64,000 bases of DNA from Sulfuriferula thiophila (GTDB taxonomy: Bacteria > Pseudomonadota > Gammaproteobacteria > Burkholderiales > Sulfuriferulaceae): the NCBI RefSeq assembly GCF_003864975.1, contig NZ_BHGL01000033.1, forward strand, positions 178,787 to 242,786, given 5' to 3'. Under the pieces are notes generated by a model. It was not told the DNA's origin and did not search any database. It saw only the letters and a program-made list of their open reading frames with translations. Positions 61,638 through 64,000 of the stretch are shown piece after piece (the first letter of the stretch is position 1; every line of letters starts with the position of its first letter). The position numbers and the translations under genes are program-made.

Positions 61638-62434
61638 CCACTGAAGTTGTCGTATTGCCCGATGTGCTGGCGCTGATTAACGGCCAGCCGCTGACCGAAT
61701 TCCCGCAGGATCTGTATATTCCACCCGAAGCGCTGGCGGTGTATCTGGGTGCATTCGAAGGCCCGCTGGATTTGCTGCTGTACCTGATTCGCCGGCATTC
61801 ACTGGATGTGCTGGATATCCCTATGGCCAGGCTTACTGCGCAATACATGGAATACGTGACCTTGATGCGTAAGCAGCAGCTGGAACTGGCGGCAGAGTAT
61901 CTGCTGATGGCGGCGCTGTTGATCGAGATCAAGTCACGTATGTTGTTGCCGCGTCCGGTACTCGAGGATGATTCTGGTGAAGGCAGTGATCCGCGTGCCG
62001 AGCTGGTGAGGCGCTTGCTGGAATACGAGCAAATGAAACTGGCAGCTGAACATCTGGACGAATTGCCGCGCGTTGGTCGTGATTATCTGGCAGTAAGCGT
62101 GTGGAGCGAGCAGGTGGAAAAACTGCTGCCGCAAATATCCACGGATGATTTGACTCAGGCCTGGCTGGGGCTGCTGGCCCGTTCCGGTACTCGTCGCCAT
62201 CATCGGGTAGGGCGTCAGGAGCTGTCGGTGCGTGAAGCGATGGGGCAGATACTGGATGCCTTGCAAGGCGATTTGTTTATGGAGTTTTCCACTCTGTTTG
62301 AAGCCGAACTGGGCGTGTCCCATCTGGTGGTAAAATTCCTGGCGATGCTGGAATTAGCCCGTGAACACCGTGTCGAAATCACCCAGAACGAGGATTTCGC
62401 GCCAATTTATGTACGATTAGCTCATGTCAATTAA
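61634..62434 (+). CDS. scpA: Segregation and condensation protein A
   Basis: A 266-residue kleisin that bridges the SMC heads with ScpB to condense chromosomes. [32 protein letters not shown] and the C-terminal [29 protein letters not shown] are typical. The GTG at 61634 overlaps the preceding TGA (GTGA). It overlaps scpB by 11 nt. Confidence 0.93.
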   Translation: MTTEVVVLPDVLALINGQPLTEFPQDLYIPPEALAVYLGAFEGPLDLLLYLIRRHSLDVLDIPMARLTAQYMEYVTLMRKQQLELAAEYLLMAALLIEIKSRMLLPRPVLEDDSGEGSDPRAELVRRLLEYEQMKLAAEHLDELPRVGRDYLAVSVWSEQVEKLLPQISTDDLTQAWLGLLARSGTRRHHRVGRQELSVREAMGQILDALQGDLFMEFSTLFEAELGVSHLVVKFLAMLELAREHRVEITQNEDFAPIYVRLAHVN

Positions 62435-63002
62435 GCACCTTACGGAATTAAAAATAGTACTGGAAACGATATTGTTTGCCAGCGCTGAACCGCTGACGCT
62501 GGAGCAGATGCGTGGCGTATTCGATGAGGATCTGGGTGCGGATATGCTGCGTCGGGCATTGGCAGAATTGCGCGATGAATGGCAGGGCAGGGGGGTGGAG
62601 CTGGTGATGGTTGCTGACGGCTGGCGCTTTCAGACTCGAGCGGAGTTTCAGCGTTATATGCAACGTATCAACCCGGAAAAGCCGCCCAGATATTCCCGTG
62701 CGGTGATGGAAACGCTGGCGATTATTGCATACAAACAGCCGGTTACGCGCGGTGATATTGAAGAAATTCGCGGGGTGGCCGTCAATACGCAGATCATTAA
62801 AACGCTGGAGCAGCGTGACTGGATCAAGGTGGTAGGCCATCGTGAAGTGCCGGGCCGGCCTGCGCTCTATGTGACCACCAGGCAGTTGTTGAGTGATTTG
62901 AATCTGCGCGCGCTGGATGAGTTGCCGCCATTGGTGGAGCTGGGGAATCTGGTTGCGCCTAACCCGCATACCGCACAACTGGATTTAGCGCAGGAAGACT
63001 AG
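62424..63002 (+). CDS. scpB: Segregation and condensation protein B
   Basis: A 192-residue winged-helix protein that pairs with ScpA and SMC. The starts of both winged helices ([20 protein letters not shown] and [29 protein letters not shown]) are clear, and [17 protein letters not shown] closes the domain. rluB follows in the same direction after 48 nt. Confidence 0.95.
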   Translation: MSIKHLTELKIVLETILFASAEPLTLEQMRGVFDEDLGADMLRRALAELRDEWQGRGVELVMVADGWRFQTRAEFQRYMQRINPEKPPRYSRAVMETLAIIAYKQPVTRGDIEEIRGVAVNTQIIKTLEQRDWIKVVGHREVPGRPALYVTTRQLLSDLNLRALDELPPLVELGNLVAPNPHTAQLDLAQED

Positions 63003-63050
63003 AGTTTTTGCAGTATAATCATCGATTATACGCAACAATCTGGATAGATC

Positions 63051-64000
63051 ATGCCCGCTTCCCCTATACGCCGCCCGCGTAAACCTGCAACGCCTCCCGC
63101 CGAACCGAAATTTGCCAAGGATGTGAAATCGTCTCGGGGTGAACGTGCGCCTAAGGCAGAAGCGCCTCGTCGTCATGTGCCGGAAGTCCCTGCGCCCGTT
63201 GCGGAGCCGGTGGAAACCGGCGATGGCGCGCAAAAATTACAAAAAATGCTGGCATCGGCTGGTCTGGGTTCGCGTCGCGAGATGGAGACCTGGATTACTG
63301 CCGGGCGTGTGTCGATTAACGGCGTGACGGCTACATTGGGCGAGCGGGTATCGCCGGGCGACAGAGTGCTGGTGGATAAACGCCCGGTGAAACTGAGTTT
63401 TGACGTGGAACTACCACGCGTGCTGATTTATCACAAGCAGGAAGGTGAAATTGTCAGTCGCGACGATCCTAAAGCACGTAAAACCGTGTTTGATGCGTTA
63501 CCTCGGGTGCGCAACGGCAAATGGGTGGCGATAGGCCGGCTGGATTTCAATACGGAAGGCCTGCTGATTTTTACCACCAGTGGTGAACTGGCTAACCGTT
63601 TGATGCATCCAAGTTTTGAAGTGGAGCGCGAATACACTGTGCGCATCATGGGCGAGTTAAGTCAGGAGCAGATGAAGAGCATGACCGCGGGTGTTGAGCT
63701 GGAAGATGGCATGGCCTATTTCGAGCGAATTGCCGAAATGGGTGGTGAAGGCTCCAACCGCTGGTATCAGGTGATCATCAAAGAAGGGCGTAATCGCGAA
63801 GTGCGCCGTATGTTTGAAAAATTCGGCATGATGGTGAGCCGGCTGATACGGGTGCGTTTCGGCATGGTGAATTTGCCGCCACGGGTTAAACGTGGGCATA
63901 TGCTGGAACTGGAATCCGCCCAGGTCGCAGCGATATTGAAATGGGTGGGCTTGCCGGTGCCGGAACAGTTGCCGCAAAATCGTCCGCAGGATAAAAAGAG
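63051..64000 (+). CDS. rluB: 23S rRNA pseudouridine synthase RluB (3' end outside window)
   Basis: The open frame starts at ATG 63051 and is still open at base 64000 (316 codons visible). A basic Pro/Ala/Lys-rich N-terminal extension of about 60 residues precedes the S4 RNA-binding domain (KLQKMLASAGLGSRREMETW). The catalytic Asp is in AIGRLDFNTEGLL and the C-terminal REVRRMFEKFGMMVSRLIRVRFG follows. RluB modifies U2605 of 23S rRNA. scpB-rluB is a common order. Confidence 0.94.
   Translation, partial: MPASPIRRPRKPATPPAEPKFAKDVKSSRGERAPKAEAPRRHVPEVPAPVAEPVETGDGAQKLQKMLASAGLGSRREMETWITAGRVSINGVTATLGERVSPGDRVLVDKRPVKLSFDVELPRVLIYHKQEGEIVSRDDPKARKTVFDALPRVRNGKWVAIGRLDFNTEGLLIFTTSGELANRLMHPSFEVEREYTVRIMGELSQEQMKSMTAGVELEDGMAYFERIAEMGGEGSNRWYQVIIKEGRNREVRRMFEKFGMMVSRLIRVRFGMVNLPPRVKRGHMLELESAQVAAILKWVGLPVPEQLPQNRPQDKK

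Overview
The window is ordinary chromosomal DNA of a Gram-negative betaproteobacterium. It most resembles the Nitrosomonadales (Gallionellaceae, Sulfuricellaceae or Sulfuriferula type). This is inferred from lineage-typical families and gene orders: tesA-ybbA-ybbP, prfB-lysS, clpS-clpA, dusB-fis-purH-purD, hemA-prfA-prmC, lptF-lptG opposite pepA-holC-valS, dapA-bamC, and exbB-exbD-lpxK-trm112-kdsB-adk. It also rests on an EarP-type elongation factor P. No rRNA, tRNA, insertion sequence, prophage or CRISPR array was seen. Coding density is very high, many genes overlap by 1-11 nt, and almost all long antisense frames are shadows.

Layout. 1-4.8 kb: a gene tail, tesA, the ybbA/ybbP exporter and a DgcZ-like zinc/c-di-GMP protein. 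5-8 kb: a small RHH-like protein, prfB with its programmed frameshift, and lysS. 8-11.6 kb: DUF3025 protein, SemiSWEET, a small secreted protein, an ERCC4 nuclease, a FIST sensor and a short helical protein, followed by an eroded EAL-domain relic. 11.9-19 kb: rmlBA, clpSA, a cold-shock gene, icd, rluE and a basic exported protein. 19-24 kb: nudJ, a probable transglutaminase-fold protein, mnmA, orn, an M48 protease, a cytochrome c and a DUF302 protein. 24-29.4 kb: a ModE-type regulator, moaE-moaD-moeA, efp, a YhcH protein, a DUF4426 protein and earP. 29.4-37 kb: valS, holC, pepA, lptFG and an RDD protein. 37-49.5 kb: one long rightward block (dusB, fis, purH, purD, tsaC, hemF, a large class A PBP-like protein, hemA, prfA, prmC). 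49-60 kb: a BI-1 protein and an HDOD protein, then a leftward envelope block (dapA, bamC, an MBL hydrolase, exbBD, a WaaA-like gene, lpxK, trm112, kdsB, adk, rlmD). 60.5-64 kb: an active GGDEF enzyme, scpA, scpB and rluB, which runs off the end.

Themes. Translation quality control is strongly represented: RF1, RF2, PrmC, LysRS, ValRS, EF-P with its rhamnosyltransferase EarP, two steps of dTDP-rhamnose supply (RmlA, RmlB), MnmA, DusB, TsaC, RlmD, RluE and RluB. Envelope building is the second theme: LptFG, LpxK, KdsB, a WaaA-like protein, BamC and a PBP. Cyclic-di-GMP is the third: one intact diguanylate cyclase, one protein with a ruined active site but an intact inhibitory site, one HDOD protein and one dead EAL fragment.

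The least understood loci are the ERCC4 nuclease-FIST pair, the DgcZ-like degenerate protein, the noncanonical PBP and the WaaA-like gene. I did not see a clearly new multi-gene defence or mobile system.
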